From contig JAXRKP010001342.1 of NCBI GenBank assembly GCA_037039925.1, forward strand, positions 1 through 64,000: 64,000 nucleotides of DNA. The letters run 5' to 3'. The notes beneath the pieces are model-generated. The model was not told the origin of the DNA and did no database searches. It saw only the letters and a program-made list of their open reading frames with translations. The translations under genes and the position numbers were made by a program. Below are positions 31,072 to 45,500 of this stretch, piece after piece (the stretch's first letter is position 1; each line of letters opens with the position of its first letter). This DNA is from Doris montereyensis. Lineage: Eukaryota; Mollusca; Gastropoda; Nudibranchia; Dorididae.

Positions 31072-33498
31072 AAGTCCAGCAACATGGAGGTTTCCCCTTG
31101 ATGTCCAGCAACATGGACAAGGTTCTGCTTGATGTCCAGTAACATGGATACGGTTCTACTTGACATCCAGTCACATGAATAAGTTTCCCTTGATGTCCAG
31201 TAATATGGATACGGTTCTATTTGACGTCCAGTTACATGGATGTTTCCCCTTGATGTCCAGTAACATAGATAAAGTTCTACTTGATGTCCAGTAACATGGA
31301 TACGGTTCTACTTGATGTCCGCCAACAAGTTCCCCCTTGATATCCAGTAACATGGATGAGGTTCCCCTTGATATCCAGTAACATGGATAAGTTTTACCTT
31401 CATATCCAGTAACATGAACAAGGTTCAATGTGACGTCCAGCAACATAAATAAGCTCCCACTTGACATCCCATAACATGAGTAAGGTTCTATTTGATGTCC
31501 AGTAACATGGGTCATTTCCTCTTGATAACCAGTAACAATAACATGGATAAGGTTCTATGTGGTGTCCAGTAACATGGATACGGTTCTGCTTGACATCCAG
31601 CAACATGGATAAAGTTTTGCTTGATTTTCAGTAACATGGATGAGGTTCTACATGACGTCCAGTAACATGGATGTACCTTGCCTTGATGTCCAGTTACATG
31701 GGTAAGGTTCTATGTGACCTCCAGTAACATGGATACGTTTCCCTTTGATGTCCAATAACATGGACAAGGTTCTACGTTACATCCAGCAACATAAATAAGA
31801 TCCTGCTACATGTCCAGTAACATGGGTAAAGTTCTACTTGATGTCCAGTAATGTAGATATGGTTCTACTTGATGTCCAGTAAAACGGGTATGGTTCTGAT
31901 TCATGGGCAGTAACATGGATGCGGTTCTATGTGATGTCCAGTAACATGGATACGGTTCTATTTGACTTCTAGTAACATGGATACGGTTCTGCTTGATGTC
32001 CAGTAACATGGATAAGGTTCCTTGATAACCAGTGACAATAACATGGATAAGGTTCTATGTGGTGTCCAGTAACATGGATGCGGTTCTGCTTGACATCCAG
32101 CAGCATGGATAAAGTTTTGCTTGATGTCCAGTAACATGGACAAGGTTCTACTTGACATCCAGCAACATAAATAAGATCCTGCTAAACATCCTGTTACATG
32201 GGTAAAGTTCTACTTGATGTCCAGTAACATGGACATGATTCTACTTGATGCCCAGTAACATGGATAAGGTTCTACTTGACGTCCAGTAACATAGATCAGA
32301 TTTGCCTTAATGTCCAGTAACATGGATAAGTTTCTGCTTGATGTCCAGTAACATGGTTAAGGTTCTATGTGATGTCCAGTAATATGGATAAGTTTCCATT
32401 TGATGTCCAGTAACATGGGTAATGTTCTGCTTGATAGGCAGTAACATGGATGCGGTTCTATGTGATGTCCAGTAACATGCATACGGTTCTATTTGACTTC
32501 TAGTAACATGCTTGATGTCTAGTAACATAGATAAGGTTCCTCTTGATAACCAGTAACAATAACATGGATAAGGTTCTATGTGGTGTCCAGTAACATGGAT
32601 ACAGTTCTGTTTGACATCGAGCAGCATGGATATAAAGTTTTGCTTGATGTCCAGTAACATGGACAAGGTTCTACTTGACATCCAGCAACATAAATAAAAC
32701 CCTTCTAGACACCCCGTTACATGGGTAAAGTTCTACTTGATGTCCGGTAACATGGATATGGTGCTACTTGATGTCCAGTAACATGGATAAGGTTCTGCTT
32801 GATGTCCAGTAACATGGATAAGGTTCTACTTGACGTCCAGTAACATAGATAAGTTTCCCCTTGATGTCCAGTAACATGGATAAGTTTCTGCTTGATGTCC
32901 AGTAACATGGGTAATGTTCTGCTTCAGTAACATGGATGCGCTTCTATGCGATATCCAGTAACATGCATACAGTTTTATTTGACTTCTAGTAATATGGATA
33001 CGGTTCTGCTTGATTGTCCAGTAACATGGATACGGTTCTGCTTCATGTCAACATGGACAAGGTTCTACTTGATGTCTAGTAACATGGATAAGGTTATATT
33101 TGATATCCAGTAACATGGATATGGTGCTACTTGATGTGGATAAAATGGATACGGTTCTGCTTAACGTCCAGTAACATGGATAAGGTTTCCCTTGATGTCC
33201 AGTAACATAGATAAGGTTATATGTGATGCCCAGTAACATGGATGAGGTTCCTCTTGATATCCAGTAACATAGATAAAGTTATGCATGATGCCCAGTAACA
33301 TGGATGAGATTCCTCTTGATGTCCAGTAACGTAGATAAGGTTATACGTGATGCCCAGTAACAGGGATAAGGTTCTGCTTGACGTCAAGAAACATGGATAA
33401 GGTTCCCTTGATGCCAGTAACATGGATAAGGTTCTGCTTGACATCCAGTAACATGGGTAAGGTTTCGCTCGATTTTCAGTAACATGCATGGGTTCGAT
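31072..33498. repeat. 31-bp satellite array
   Basis: About 2.4 kb of tandem copies of a 31-bp monomer, TTGATGTCCAGTAACATGG followed by ATAAGGTTCTAC, roughly 78 copies by length, with many substitutions and a few indels. Higher-order structure is visible: a variant block with AACCAGTAACAATAACATGG recurs near 31529, 32029 and 32549. Because 31 is not a multiple of three, a monomer with no stop in any minus frame yields long minus-strand open frames (up to 124 codons) with a 31-residue period. I treat these as non-coding. Confidence 0.95.
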
Positions 33499-35415
33499 TT
33501 GAAAAGAAAATCTTATTCTTTGCACATTGTTCCAAATACTGATCCATAATAAATAAAGATGAAAAATGAAATAGCCTAAAAGTGCTCCAAGTTGTCACGA
33601 TTCGAACGTAAAACTGTTAAATAAAGTCAATAAAAAAAATCAGCAGGATAGCACTACACCGTCATTAGAGAAAAGAATGGTACACTAACATTTGCAACAA
33701 TTTTTGTCTGATTTTACCTACCCAAACTGAAGATATGTTCTGGTTTCAATATACGAACGTTCATTATTGGTGATCTTTATAGTGCTCGGAATTCCCATTA
33801 ATCCGGAATCTTATTGAATGCAGTTTTAGAACTACAAAGGCTGCAAATGTCAACACACACATTTTGGAATATGGGGTCATTGGTTACACGTGGGTCTCAA
33901 GTACTCGATTGTAAAATCGATGCAAATGCGTCTACAGTCCAAGGGCACCAGCTGCAGTTGTTTAAAGCCAACTGGTGGCATCATGATCGTCATCCCCTGT
34001 AGGCTACCCCGTAAAGAAGACTGATGGGGCGCCTGGATGTCTTTCGTCTCATACCAAGGTTCGAGAACAGTCCATCATAATGATTTGTGTTTTGAATCCA
34101 AGTTTGTGATTTCTATGTTACCCAAACTACAAAGTATGTAGAATGTCTTACATTGAACGAATCCCATACGGTGTAGCAGTTGGATGTGTGATATTGGGTT
34201 TTATTTTTTTCCTGGTGTAATTTTTTAAATAACAAGCTGTGGGTATACTTTCCTAGACGAAAATCTTTTTTAAAATCTATCATATTTCGAAAGGAACAAT
34301 GAGAAGCGGGGAATCTGGGAGGAATGAATAGTTTCAGTTGTCTAATCATGACTGTGCCGTGTGATTGATGTGCGTGTTTGAATCGATTGGTTGGTTGATT
34401 GATGACAATAACAATCCTCGGCCGGGAACATAAATGCATTATCTTTGTTACATGTATAAGAATAAACTATAGGTGTGACATGGTGTTTTTAAAAATCTTA
34501 AAGAACTACGCAATGCTATGTTTTCGGGGAGTTTCATCAATTAATAAACTGAATTGAGTTATCTAGATCGAAGATAAATGAATCGGAAATATTTACATGG
34601 TGACAAAATATGCACCTCCTCTTGAGAGTTGACACATTCAACAAAACTCTTCTAAGCGCTTGTATTGTTGTTGTTGTTTTTGTGTGTGGTTTTTTTTTTT
34701 GCTTCATTTTTTTTTATTTATTGAAGCATTAATTTCAAGGCTTAAAGATCTTTTAAAAATTCTATACCTTTTGGTACTGTGTTTTTGCTTTATTGAATTG
34801 TTCGTTGTTTTTCGTTTTTAATGAAAATTGGAGTCGAAAAATGGTGAAAAATTCATAGAGCTACGTTACAGCTCATAAATGTAAATGTATGCAAACTACC
34901 TATACTCAGATTCAGAAGACCATTATATTGATATGTGTTAAGCAAAAGTAGATTATGCAATTAAAAATACATCAAGTTGTCAAGCTTCATCCACTTCATA
35001 ATAATTTATGCTCCAAATTTTACGGAAGATACAAGTTGATGTTATGACGCTACAGCGTATTTCAGAGCTTGTATTTTTAATTTTTTTTGGATACAAGTTG
35101 TAAACGCATTTTTTTCTTAAAAGTCACAAGCCTTTTAGATCTAAATAGGCAAGACAATTGACCAATTAATTTGAAAGAAAATTTTAGTGTGGCATTGCCT
35201 GGAAAACGCGGTCGTCGATGAGATCCCGTTTTCTTCTGATCAGTGTTTTTATGTTCCTGAAATTACAAAGGTGATACAAAAATTCATCCGGAATACTTGC
35301 GATAACAATAAAATGTGATGAAACCGAAAGTGGGTGTGTCTATCAGCCAACTGATAATTTTTTTATTAACAGTGCAACACAAAAGTACAAGCGTTTCGTG
35401 TGTTAAATCTTCACC
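33499..35415. other. gene-free sequence upstream of the HS1BP3-like gene
   Basis: No coding region or element recognised. The region just before 35416 must carry the promoter and 5' UTR of the next gene, but I see no TATA box or other element that I would name. Confidence 0.5.
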
Positions 35416-35441
35416 ATGCCTCGCGCTACCTTGGCATCAAG
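35416..35441 (+). CDS. HS1BP3: HS1BP3-like exon 1 (26 nt)
   Basis: CTTCACCATG start; encodes MPRATLAS plus two bases of Arg, then AG|gtaaga. The split Arg codon is completed by the first base of exon 2, giving the short leader before TGLDL that this family has. Far too short to stand out as an open frame; phase and position decide it. Confidence 0.75.
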
Positions 35442-38400
35442 GTAAGATGAGAATATTGTAATTTTTATGGTAGTGACATGTTTAACATGAAAGATATAGA
35501 TTTTAGATCTAGAGGCGATCTCGGAGTTTAGGGTCCTAAATTATTTTTTTTTCCAAGATTTATCTAAACTTCAAAATAAGATTTTTTACGAATAACCAAA
35601 AAAATATTTTGTTTTCCAAAAAAATATTTATTTCTTCAAGTTCAAGAAAAGTTACACAGGGTATTGCACTTTAATTTCATTTAGAATTTTCCCAAATGTG
35701 TTTCCGCCAGATGAAGCAAATGTGTCGTTTCTTCATCTCCATTCAAACTCCCGTAGGTAGCTGATGAAGTGATTGCGAGATATGCCATGCATTCGCTTGA
35801 TCTTCTTCTATGCATGAGACCAAATCGCTTCAATACTTTGTGTATGGGCCATGGGATCAGCAGGGTCGACAAAGTGTGACAAACTCCGACAAATTAAAAT
35901 GTACGATCAAACTCCGATAAAAATAATTTAGGATCCTAAACTCTGATATCGCCGATCTAGATTTAGAGCCATCTAGATTAAATATAGAGTAGTCTGATGC
36001 TACTGCTTTATTTAGATCTAGATCTATTTTAAAGTCAAACCCCAGAGAATATTATTTTTTTACTAGTATACAGAATACTGTCTGAGTCGTTATACCATAC
36101 ACACGGTGTTTGGGAGGATTTCCATAGTCAGGCACATCATTTTATTTTTCCTTGTGAGAGAAATTCAGTGATAAGTGAACATAACATCTCAAACTATCTT
36201 TAGATAGAATCTATTATAAAATCACAGTGGTGATTGCTCATAGATGTCGAGTTATCTAAAGCAGTGCTACTCAAAATGTATTTCGGGTACCGCCAGCGAT
36301 ATGCGAGCCATTGTCTGTTGGTACGTGGAGATTAAGAATCTAGCTGTTCTCATACTATGATTACTGTTTCGCTCCCGGTCAGTGGCACATTGATTGAAAA
36401 ATAACGCTGCCGTTATGCCACATCAGATAGTTTGATGTGACAGGAAGATAATGTTGATGTCTAGCTCATTCACACAACCTATTGAGTCTATTCCATAAAT
36501 AACAAAGATTTATCCAAGTCTTTTAAAATGTCCTACCTATAGATATTGGAGCTGTAGTATGAAATGAATGTATGACTTTCGCGTGTTTAAAAAAAAAATT
36601 TTGAGCCAGGCATCTTTATTTATGATCTAGAGAATCTATTGTATACATATAATGATAAAATCTTCAAAATTACACCTTTTCGATATAATGTTATTCAATC
36701 AGTAATTAAGATTTGTCAACCATTCTGATAAAAACAATAATAATAGATAAACAAATTTTAACATTCCTCAGAACTTTAAAAAATAAAGACACTGGCCTAG
36801 ACCTCTTTGTGCCCACATACAAGGAAACTAAAGGCCTTGTGACAAATACTGTGCATTACCAAGTCGTTCTTGTCTCCAGTCTATCCTGTTTCAAGGCACC
36901 TAGTCATAAGGAAACTGACATTGTCCAGTACAGTGTAAGTGGAATCATCTTAATTGTTGGTTTTATGATGTAAGAAATATTATTATTATGCAGACCTACC
37001 AACCTCTATGAAAAATTGTAAACAAATACAAAAAAAGTTTATAAATAGTTGAAACAATAACTTTATGTACCTTTATTGAATTGTACATTTTTACCTTGAT
37101 TGTACATTCTTTCATCCCTTCTCTTATGTCCAATTCTATAATGTATTCTTCTCTATCTCTCTTTCTTTCCTTTCTTTGTTTCAGTTTTAGAGCTAGAACT
37201 CTCTGTTCTTCTCTTTTTTCTTTTTCCTGAGGACTGCATACTTCTGTTTTTTTTTTTTTCCTTTCCTTTCTACTACTCATTCTCATCATTGTCTTCCTTT
37301 CCTTAGTACTTCTCGTCTCCACTATCTTTTCTTCTCCTTTTGTGTTATTCCTTCTGACATCACGATGTCTGATGCCGATATAAATGTGTAGGTATATTAC
37401 TCTTCGATGTCTGAGTGATGAAGGGTTATACCCGAAAGTTCATGTGTATCTTCTGTCTTCTTCGGTGGACTTGTTACTTATTGTCTTTTTCACTTTTACT
37501 TCAGTCCATTGTGTATCCCTTCAATGTCTTATCTTCTTTCATCCCCCCCCCGACCCAGGTTGAGAAGAAATTTGCTGAATTTGAAGAAGTGAGAAGCAAG
37601 GTGTCTGAATTATTCTCAGGAACGATGCTGCCACCTATCAACAAAAAATCCATCATCGTCAATGAGCAGGTGTTACGTGAGAGACGAAACAGCCCTCGAC
37701 ACCTTTTTGAAATTTTTGGCCAGCACAAAAAAGCTGTCAACTTGCCAGCCTTTGCTACAGTTTCTGGGTAGAATTTCTTTGATGTATTGAACGAAGTGTT
37801 GTGTTTTTTGTTCCATTCTTTTTACTTTATTTTTAAAACTTTATTCATAATATACTACAGGCATATGTGTAGCATTGGCGGCCGGGTTGTTAGGCTGCTA
37901 AGCTTGGGATCATGAGGTCTCGGGTTAAAATCCTATCAAAACTAGGTCTGATGTTGTGTTCGTTGGGAGAGACACTTACACATTTTTCTCACTCGACTCA
38001 GGAAAAAAAGGTACAAGCACTAGCTTGGGGGTAAAAATCTGTGTCACACTAGTGTCCTGTCCAGGAGGTGGGATAAGCTCTGGCTCTATAGCCGTAATGC
38101 TGTTGAAGGAACTTTCTTTACTTTTTACAGGCATATGCTTGTCCTCACACCACCTAGACACAAAATGGTCTCAGTTTGCCATAAACCAGGCTAGTGTTCA
38201 GTCATCATTGCATCATAATGATCTGATTGGGAGATATTTTCAGAGCCAACATTTTCACCCAATCAGAAGCTAAAGCACAAGACAGCCTTGCTTGATTATA
38301 TACTAAGCAGTGTCCTGTGCAGGAGACGATTCAGTATCATCTCTTCTGTTTAATGCTTGGGAAACACTGGTCATATATACGGTCAAGGAGGGATTAATGT

Positions 38401-39325
38401 TTTGAGACAATGCAAATCTGAAATTTCATATGATTTGGGAGAATGTAGACATTTAATTACCATGGTTTTCACCATAGAGGGATGTCTCAATGTAATTGTG
38501 TGCTGTTATGGTTTGTACATCTTCAGACCTTTTGAATACCATAATAAAAAATACTTGCATTTTAAAAAAATTATGTTAAAGACATCTGAAAATTGTTCAA
38601 TCTTTCATTGTTTAACTCTTGTAAGGCTAACCTGCCGGCTGACCTCAATATGGGTCAATAATCTTGTTCTGTTGTGTACGAGGTTTCGCACATGGCACCA
38701 ATAGTTTTCTCCCCCCGCTGACGAGACTGTCATGCTTGACCACGACATACCTGTGATTATTGTGATTGTTTTTTGATTTTCGTTGAGTGAGGTGACATAG
38801 CGGGCAATTTATTTGTTATTATTGTCATCGTGTTTATATTGCATTGCTTTACTAACAATAACATCTATTACAGCCTACTTTTATTAAACATGAAAAGGAA
38901 TAATACAGCAGTTGGCCCATTACTAATGAAGAGGAATATGAAAGTTATAGGTATAATACTAAAAGATAGAAAACGGGTCAGGACCAAGAAATCTTCAGTG
39001 TGCCCAACCTTCATAAGCAACAAGGAGACATATAAACAAATAAACACTAAACAGTGCTGGACGAAACTAATACTAATAGAGCCATTGGTGCAACGACCCA
39101 TCGAGCAATGTTCATCAACAGAGTAAGCCTCATAACAACAATAAACAAAAAGAAAAGACCAAAAAAGAAGAAAACAAAATACAACTGCCATAAAATAGAA
39201 GGAGAGAGGAGGGAGGGATAGAAAGGGGAGAGAGAAAAAGGAAAGGAAACAAAAGGGAGACATAAAGAGAACGAGGAAGATAAAGAAAGACGATAGAAAG
39301 GACGAAGAAAATGAGAAAGGAGAGA

Positions 39326-39420
<95 letters not shown>

Positions 39421-39443
39421 AGGGAGAGAGAGGGAGGGAGGGA

Positions 39444-39500
<57 letters not shown>

Positions 39501-42500
39501 GGTAACATATAGAGTGGGAGGTGGAGGGGGGGGGGGGCAGATGGCTGCATGGTCAAGCTTTACTCCAGTCACTCAATAATAGCGTGGTTGGCTGTGTCGA
39601 ATTTTATGTAGTAGAGTTTCAATGAACAACATCATTATATCTTTATTTCTAAAGGAATCAATTTCATTCTCACATCTAAACAAAATGATGGAACTATAAT
39701 AATATTGCTAGAGGAAATGTCCAACCGCCTTCCACTAATCCCATGACTGAGTCCAATGTGCACAGGTAACACATTCCCATGATGAAAGAAACAGGCCCCC
39801 GGTTTATTGCTTCACAAGTGTGTGCCGCCCCAGCTGTGGCATTGCGCTCTATCCTAGACCTAACACTCTCTTCAGCTACATGCTTCCCATGTTTTTGAAA
39901 ACTCCTCCCTACCCTATGTCTATAACTAGTATCACCCTCTCTCCTCATTTACAATGACATGAATGACCATCGTTTTGTATTCTTGGCTGTTCCCTTCCTA
40001 CAGTTCAATAGTAATCCACCTCCTCCCCAAACAGCTCCCACCCCTTACGCAATCCAGTGGTTTTTCAGATCTTCCCCCCACTTCTGGATGTAAGTCTCCC
40101 TCCTTAGTCCTTAATACACAGTAGGAAGATAGACTCTTGTAGTTTCTAATGTTTATACACTTCAAATAGCCGCCCTTCCTCTTGTCTAGATACCACATGT
40201 CAGCATAACCATGTGAAATGGACCTGTTTGAGAGATCAAAGTTCCTTTGTTGCTGATCACTGAACTCAGATGAAAGCTTCAATTTTCCCCTGTACTTTCA
40301 ACACTCTAATCTCTTCATTCTTATGTGAAAAAGAGGTGAAGATATATTTTGACGTATGTGACGTTTAACCATGAACACAATGCTCCCCCTGATTTGTCAA
40401 TCCTGAACATGGTTTCTTTCTATTGACTGAAGGTCATGCCCTCCATTCAGGCTGACCTTAAGTATGCAATGTGATTGCCCACTGATATCTTTTATTTATA
40501 TCCATCACAATTTCTCGCTTGTGGGTGGAGCTTATTACTAAAGTAATTTACATCTGTCGTTTGTACACTTTGCAGAGGGTCCACAGGCTGCATTTCAGAT
40601 AGAGAGTGTTTGTTAGCCTCGAAAATGAACTATTACATTTACTCCTTTAGAATAATAGACTTTCTCTGTTTGGCGTGCCGTGGGTTAATCAGCGTAATTG
40701 GTCAGAATAGAGGCATTCCCAAAACCCGTCTTTGAGTGCACTGCAGTGCAGTTATACGGGACCCGCCACTAACGCTTAGTCTTACTGGTAGGCCGGGGAT
40801 GATGAAAATATACAGGACCCACCACTAGCGAAGGTGTGTTTAGAGTGACCAGCGGCATGCAAATATACGGGACCCTCCTGGAAAGGGTTAAAATTAAAGT
40901 GTAAAAATTTTTTTTCATATTTTGTTTGACCAGTATTGAAAATTAACGTTCTCTAACATTCAATGGTGGACTGTTTTGGGGTTTTTTCCTTCTAATTTTA
41001 TCATTGACATGAACAGATCATAAAATCATAACATAACATTTTATCTGCTTGATTTACATTGTCCTAATTTGAAATAATGTAACAGATGTTTCTATGGCTT
41101 CAACAAGACAACGAAATTTAAACTTTTCCCTTTTGTCTTTGTGAAAACAGGAGTTGATTCCATCAGGGCAAAGAAATTCAGCAAAGGAGAATCTTTGGAC
41201 CAGAACCAGCAATCTTCCAAAGCTCCACAAGAGAAGGAAGAAGAGGACAAGACGTAATTATATATTAATAATTATTTTAATCCGTTTACCTATGAAAAAA
41301 CGAATATTATCATATACCATATTCTTCCTAGTGCACGACCATGCCTTGATAAATGCCACTCACCCAGTATCAATTTTACTTACACTTTGACACTAGAAGT
41401 AGTGACAGACAGATGTCATAACATTGTATTGCTTTAAGCCTGACATGCGATATGCACAGCTCTTGCGGGCAGGCAGTGGATGAAGGTTTCGCAAACTATC
41501 ATCATTGAGCAAAGCGAGCATTGTCGGCATAATGTGTTGATTTGGTTTTAACAGTTTTTTTAGATTTCTAATTTCTTTCTATCCTTACTAAATGCTCACC
41601 TTCCTTGCATTTTCAAGCCCTCTGGGCTTTTATTAGGCTTTTATTAAAAAGAATACGCTACATAGAAGTAAAAGTGCAGCCCTTCATTAAGATTTATCTT
41701 TAACAAGAGGACTTAAGAGTTCATATTTCATGTTGTATATGCACTCAAGATAAAAACGGTATCGCTTTTGTGGTATTGCTTTTTTTTCATTTAGTTTTTA
41801 TTTAGATTTCTTTTCTAATTAACAAAACAGTAAGTTTCAATCTATAACACACAATCCAGATGAAATACTCTATTATTAGCTGATGAAAATTATACATGCA
41901 TGTGCACATAGTATAGACATATCATAGATTCTATATATTTAAAGAGAGAAAAGAGAAACAAACAGACAGTTCTGGTTTGAGCTCGAACGTCAAAACAAAT
42001 CCTTATGATGATGATGATGATGACGAAAGACCGACAGATCGATGTGAAGAGGAGAAAACAAGAATTTTATTAAGGATTATTTAATCTCAAAAAAGCAAGA
42101 CAAAATACTTTTGATAAGCTTACCATCAGGCTTTGGCCTGTGTATTGAAGCAGCTTGCTTACTGTCACACTCTCAGTTCATTTTTATCTGAGTTAAGATA
42201 AGAAGGTCAATTCTTGCTTCTTTTCTATCAGCAAATGATAACTGTATTTTAATATATATATCAAACTGTTCTTTTCACCTTTTTATCTATTGCACAAACT
42301 TTGATTTACTTGTTTCAGTTATGAAAAAACTCATTTCTCTTTCTTACATATTATTCTGTTTCAGACCTGCTTATGATGTTTTTGGGGAGGAAGAAGATAC
42401 TGTGACTGAAGAGCTATTCCATGATGAATTTGAAGAGGAGAAAACTGGGGAAGAATCAATCTTTGACTCAGGTACAAGAAATAATTGATTAATTTTGTTG

Positions 42501-45500
42501 TTGATTTTTTTTTCCAGAGATCAATATAGGAAATAACATTTTAGAACTGGGATTATATTCCTTATTATCGTAAAAACAACCAGTAAGTTGAGTAAGGCAA
42601 AGGGCACATTGAAATTTTCAAATAAGGATATGAAAGAAATATATTGACACCCCATACTAATTCGTAATGACGAGGTCCTAATGGCACTCTCTCTTCATGG
42701 CAAGGTGATGGGTGCCAACGTGAAGACGACAGGTTCAATTCTTTCTGGTGGCCAAAGATTCCTTTGTATTTGCCTCATATTTGTGCCTATGGTGGTTCAA
42801 TATTTATTTCATGTCCTTATTCCTTATTCAAAATTTACATCTGTATTCTCATATTTTAAGGTTTGACTCATACCTTGCAGACTTGAGTTTCTGCTTTACA
42901 TTCCCCCTACATATATGTAATGTGTAGGTACTGTACCTGTTTGGGTTTTTTTTCCTTCTTGTAAAGTAGCCCTTTTGGAAATGGTAAATAGAGCAACACT
43001 AAGAGATTGAAGATACTTGTTGTGTCAGCATGATGTACCTTGAAGATCCTTTTGCACTTTGAATAGTACAACTCAGTGCTGTGATCACTGTGTATAGAGG
43101 CTGTGGATGAAGTCACAAAAACAGCAGCAAATCTCAATTTGCCCAAATCAGCTCTCTTAGTAGACCCATTACCTTTTGAATAAAAGTCGCCAACACTGTT
43201 GATTTAGTGCTAATTGTATTCTTGGACAAGGTATAGACATTTTTGCATATATGCGACAGTTTTTATTTTCTGTCCTGTTTCAATTCTATGGTTAATAATG
43301 CTAACCTGTCACAAATGCAAGCTCATATAGTTTATATTTCTATTATGTAAATGTCTTCAATATAATCTTTGATCAAATTCAGGTGGCATTGCTGTGTTTG
43401 ATGGCCAAGATTTGAAGAGAGAGCTGACAGAGGAAGATGAAGCTGATTTCTCTTTTGTACCAGATGCTATCATCTCAAAGAAAGTGACAACAAACATCAC
43501 AGAAGTTCAAGAAGACAAAGAACAACAGAAAGGCAATGACCAGTCAGATTTATTTGAGTGAGTTGTCCCCCTTACTTTTTCTTCTTTGTGCTTGGTTTCA
43601 TTGTAAAAGACATTAATGTTTTTGTATGCTAACTTTTAACATAGTATGATCCCTTCATGAATATATATAATTGTGGACAGTTAATAATTGTATGTGTGAT
43701 TTTCTTTTGTTGTTTAGTTGTTTTTGTTGTGCTTGGTTTGGTTTACCCTTTGTTGTTGTTGTGCACATTTTTTGGAATAGTTTTTTTTTGTTGCTCAAAT
43801 TTTTTGTCGCCATGGTAACAGCGGCCATATTGGATTTTGTTTACGTTTTTCAAATCGCTAAAAGTCAACATATTACCAACGACAATCAACCAAATTTGAG
43901 ATACAGGTAGTAAAGAGGACTGTCTTGGTTGTATTAGATATCAGATTTTTGATATTTGATCTACTTACTGAGAAAAAAAATATTGAAAAAATCAACTTTC
44001 AAAATCCCCAAAACACCAATTTTTACACTAAATCATCAATAACATCACTATCATCAATTATTTCCCAAAAAGCCTCTTATACAAATTAGGCGCACATATA
44101 AAGAAGTTAAATACCAAATTAGTGAAAAGTATACCGAAAAAACATGTTTTGAGAAAAACGCAATTTTGTATTTCCACAACTCAAAAACTCAAAATTTTAT
44201 TGCACAATGTCTATATTTATGCATGTTATGGATAGTATCTTATAAGGAGTGTATTTGCCATATATTAGGATAATACAATCACAAAATAATTACATTTTGA
44301 GGAGGAAAAGTCATGAGAATGAAGTATATAATTTAACAGCGTAGAAGATCATCATTTGTCAAACGTTGGTAAACGGGCCAAACATGCTGATGCAGGTGGT
44401 TGTAATCCAGGGGCGTATGGATACGGAGCTTATGCCTACCAGGAAATATGCCCTGTGCGATGGCCTTCTTGTAGAAGCACCAGTAGTCGATGCCAGGTGG
44501 GCAGTACCGATGCTGAGGGTTGTCGTCCGTGGAGTAGCCATGGTACAAGCTGGCAAAAGTTGCTGTCTTTATGTCCTCAATGTTGCGGTGCCCACAAATA
44601 GCTCTGGCATAATACTTACATAGCTTGTCTATGGCATTGCCGGTAAGGCTTCCGTGTTTCCTTCGCCGATTGTTATACCTTTGAATAACAATAAGCATAA
44701 GATAAATATTGAGGATACACGCTATAAACTGACTCTTCAGAAAACATTGTTTACATAAGTAAACTGTTTTATATGAAACATTTCGAAACAGACCTAACTA
44801 AAATCAGCAAATAAAAATAAAACGAGACAAAACTGAATATCAGTCAGTACAGATAATGCGAATGTAGACAAATCAACTACATTAGAAACAGAATAATTCA
44901 GTATAATAAAAAAAACAAAAAAACAAACCCAAATGGCTTGAGGTTGATTATGTGCAGCTTATGTTTGTCAAATAATTCAGGTAGTTGTCATTGTGTAATT
45001 GAAAATTTATAGTTAGTGTTTTGAGAAAGAGTTACATTTTTTTTTCTTCTGTAGAAAATAGAAGAGGTTATGAAGCCCATGGATTCATTCTGTTTGTGCA
45101 TAAGGAAATAAATTTACAAACCCTTCTTGGAGCAGTCCTGAACTAAATTCTGCAAGGCCGCACTGAGTCTCTTTGAAACATGGTTCATACACTCTTCTTT
45201 GACAATAGCCACATCTGGTCCATATGGCTCAGCCTTGCAGACTCTGTCGAAGGCTTTTGAGTCACCGTCTCCAATAAATGCTGTGTAGCATAGCTGATGC
45301 AGGTCCATCAATCTTCGCCACAGGATTTCTGCCGCTACAGCTTCCATCATGCTCGATGTACCTAAAGATGACGTACAAACAAAGGGAATAAGAAGGAGTC
45401 AAATTGCAACTACAAAATAAAAATAAAATGATATCATGCATTGCGTTGTAGCTGCCTAATCTCATCGAATTAGGCAACATGCTTACAACAGATTAGTCTA

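Noticed and set aside
31072..33498. Possible CRISPR-like array
   Set aside because: The units are contiguous monomers without unique spacers, and the window is animal nuclear DNA.
31171..33525. Series of minus-strand open frames with MLLDIKQN-type repeats
   Set aside because: Explained by a stop-free 31-bp monomer read in three frames; no start context, splice sites or non-repeat domain.
38868..39572. 234-codon minus-strand open frame
   Set aside because: More than a third is GA-repeat translation and the rest has no protein-like pattern.
44356..44623. Plus-strand open frames
   Set aside because: Antisense shadows of the Mutator-like transposase exon M3.
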